Shown one piece after another: positions 16,113-17,304 of a DNA stretch of 17,304 nucleotides. This DNA is from Halanaerobium sp051746665 (GTDB lineage Bacteria; Bacillota; Halanaerobiia; Halanaerobiales; Halanaerobiaceae): the NCBI GenBank assembly GCA_051746665.1, contig JBNJFG010000044.1, positions 1 to 17,304 on the forward strand, given 5' to 3'. How positions within the stretch are numbered: position 1 is the stretch's first letter; the number at the start of each line of letters is the position of its first letter. The notes below the pieces were generated by a model. It was not told the origin of the DNA. It saw nothing but the letters and a program-made list of their open reading frames with translations, and ran no database searches. A program made the translations under genes and the position numbers.

Positions 16113-16400
16113 TTAAAGTTTAAAGTTTGAATCTTCTTCCCGCTGACGGAATAAAATAGCAATTCCACCAATTACTTGAACAACATTTGAACCAGTTGCT
16201 GTAGCAAGTTCTTCAGCAGCAGAGCGAGTTGTTCTACCTGTGCTCTCTAAAATTCTCACCTTTAAAAGTTCATGAGCTTCTAGAGCTTCATTTAACTGAT
16301 CAATTACAGATTCGTTAATTCCTTCTTTACCGACGTGAACTATTGGATCTAAAGAATTAGCTTCTCCTCTAAGATAACTTCTATTTTTACCTGTTAACAT
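16113..16400 (-). CDS. yhbY: YhbY-type CRM-domain RNA-binding protein
   Basis: This small protein (95 residues) belongs to the CRM-domain family that binds pre-ribosomal RNA and helps assemble the large subunit. The N-terminal LTGKNRSYLRGEANSL and the GKEG loop at 24-27 (VHVGKEGINESVI) mark the family, followed by HELLKVRIL and the C-terminal GIAILFR strand. AAGGTG lies 5 nt before the ATG. It sits 37 nt after obg, a pairing common in Bacillota where both proteins act in ribosome assembly. Confidence 0.94.
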   Translation of the reverse strand: MLTGKNRSYLRGEANSLDPIVHVGKEGINESVIDQLNEALEAHELLKVRILESTGRTTRSAAEELATATGSNVVQVIGGIAILFRQREEDSNFKL

Positions 16401-16420
16401 TATAACACCTTCCTTCTTTT

Positions 16421-16456
16421 TATTCTACTTAATCAAATTATTCTACATAATCAAAT
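16421..16456 (-). repeat. 18-bp tandem duplication across the obg stop codon
   Basis: Units 16421-16438 and 16439-16456 differ at one base. On the minus strand the upstream unit encodes the last residues FDYVE and the next begins after the stop; the second copy reads FD-stop-VE-stop in the same frame. It looks like a local slippage duplication of the end of the gene. Confidence 0.88.
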
Positions 16457-17304
16457 TCTAAAGGACCAATTACAACTGTGTCCCCTTCTTTAACACCCTC
16501 TGAATCCATCATTTCATTTAGACCGTGATGTTTTAAAACTCTCATTAATCTCTGTACAGCTGCATCATTATTAAAATCAGTTTTTTCTAAATAGGATTCT
16601 AATAAAGTTCCTCTAATCGCGAACTTATCTTTATTCAGCTTTTTAATATAAAGTTCATCTACAAAATCAGGTTTAATTACTACCTCTTCTTCTTTTTCTA
16701 TTTCGCGTTCTGGTACTTCCTGCAGACGCTGACCTAAATGATAAATTAAAGGCTTACAGCCTTCACCAGTAACTGCTGAAATTGGGAAAACACTATATCC
16801 ACGATCATTCAATTCTGATTTAACTGTCTCTATATTCTGTCTACCTTCTTCTAAATCAATTTTATTTAAGGCAACTACCTGTTCTAGAGAAGCAAGATAA
16901 TCATTGTATTTATTTAGTTCATTGTTAATAGTTTCAAAGTCTTCTAAAGGATCTCTACCCTCTATACCTGAAACATCAATCACATGTACTAATAGTCTGG
17001 TTCGCTCCAGATGTTTTAAAAACTCATCCCCCAAACCTGTTCCCTGATGGGCGCCTTCTATTATACCAGGAATATCTGCCATTACAAAGGATTGATATTC
17101 TCCATATTTAACTACACCTAAATTAGGATGTAAAGTTGTAAAATGATAAGAATCAATTTTAGGTTTTGCATGTGAAACCTGAGAAATCAGAGTCGATTTA
17201 CCAACATTAGGATAACCAACTAAGCCTACATCAGCCAGCACTTTAAGTTCAAGTCTAACTTTTTTTAGCTCACCTTTGGCTCCATTTTCAGAAAAACGTG
17301 GTGC
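16438..17304 (-). CDS. obg: Obg/CgtA GTPase, C-terminal two thirds (5' end outside window)
   Basis: Obg is an essential GTPase linked to large ribosomal subunit assembly and stress control. The visible 289 codons stay open to the right edge and begin with APRFSENGAKGELKKVRLEL, the end of the glycine-rich Obg domain, so a start at the GTG at 17241 is rejected. Roughly 140 N-terminal residues are missing compared with the usual length of about 430. GTPase motifs are G1 GYPNVGKST, G3 DIPG, G4 NKID and G5 SAVTG. The C-terminal OCT domain is present (DELYIKKLNKDKFAIRG to IGPLEFDYVE). It is followed by yhbY. The last six codons and the stop are duplicated downstream (16421-16438). Confidence 0.96.
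   Translation of the reverse strand, partial: APRFSENGAKGELKKVRLELKVLADVGLVGYPNVGKSTLISQVSHAKPKIDSYHFTTLHPNLGVVKYGEYQSFVMADIPGIIEGAHQGTGLGDEFLKHLERTRLLVHVIDVSGIEGRDPLEDFETINNELNKYNDYLASLEQVVALNKIDLEEGRQNIETVKSELNDRGYSVFPISAVTGEGCKPLIYHLGQRLQEVPEREIEKEEEVVIKPDFVDELYIKKLNKDKFAIRGTLLESYLEKTDFNNDAAVQRLMRVLKHHGLNEMMDSEGVKEGDTVVIGPLEFDYVE

Noticed and set aside
16438..17241. A complete 267-codon GTPase starting at the GTG at 17241
   Set aside because: The frame stays open upstream to the edge with residues typical of the Obg domain, so the gene is truncated by the window.

Overview
The window looks like chromosomal DNA of a low-GC, Gram-positive-type anaerobe (Bacillota, Clostridia-like; Halanaerobiales is my best guess from protein style, not proven). 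Support: AT-rich composition, strong GGAGG-type ribosome binding sites, a GSI-alpha type glutamine synthetase without an adenylylation site, and the obg-yhbY pair. No mobile element, tRNA, rRNA or CRISPR array was seen.

Layout, left to right. (1) 1-202: the 5' part of a leftward gene that runs off the window and encodes a heptad coiled coil in near-identical 42-bp repeats. (2) 338-6460: leftward gltB-gltD operon (glutamate synthase large and small subunits). (3) 6461-6906: a 446-bp divergent control region. (4) 6907-10973: rightward glnA (glutamine synthetase), nadE (ammonia-dependent NAD synthetase), amtB (ammonium channel) and glnB/glnK (PII). (5) 11025-11070: a strong terminator, probably bidirectional, between convergent transcripts. 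(6) 11170-15061: leftward genes for an ABC-F translation ATPase and then a GAF-PAS-GGDEF-HD-GYP cyclic-di-GMP enzyme. (7) 15196-17304: leftward obg (5' end outside the window), yhbY, and a DegV-family lipid-binding protein.

The core is a full ammonium assimilation locus: AmtB imports ammonium under PII control, GlnA fixes it into glutamine, GltBD regenerates glutamate, and NadE uses ammonia directly to make NAD. No regulator gene is linked and no GlnR/TnrA box was found. Instead I see an unassigned 18-bp dyad, ATNNYTGTATACAKKKAT, three times, only in the nitrogen intergenic regions. In two cases (gltB and amtB) it sits at nearly the same distance, with its centre about 61 bp upstream of the predicted start of transcription, behind a recognisable -35/-10 promoter. 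That is the geometry of a transcription activator and is the best candidate here for something undescribed.

Other points worth a look: a perfect 9-bp inverted repeat bracketing the amtB -10 and start site; a GAAAT-repeat leader on glnA; and an 18-bp tandem duplication over the obg stop codon. All calls come from reading the sequence; no database search was run.
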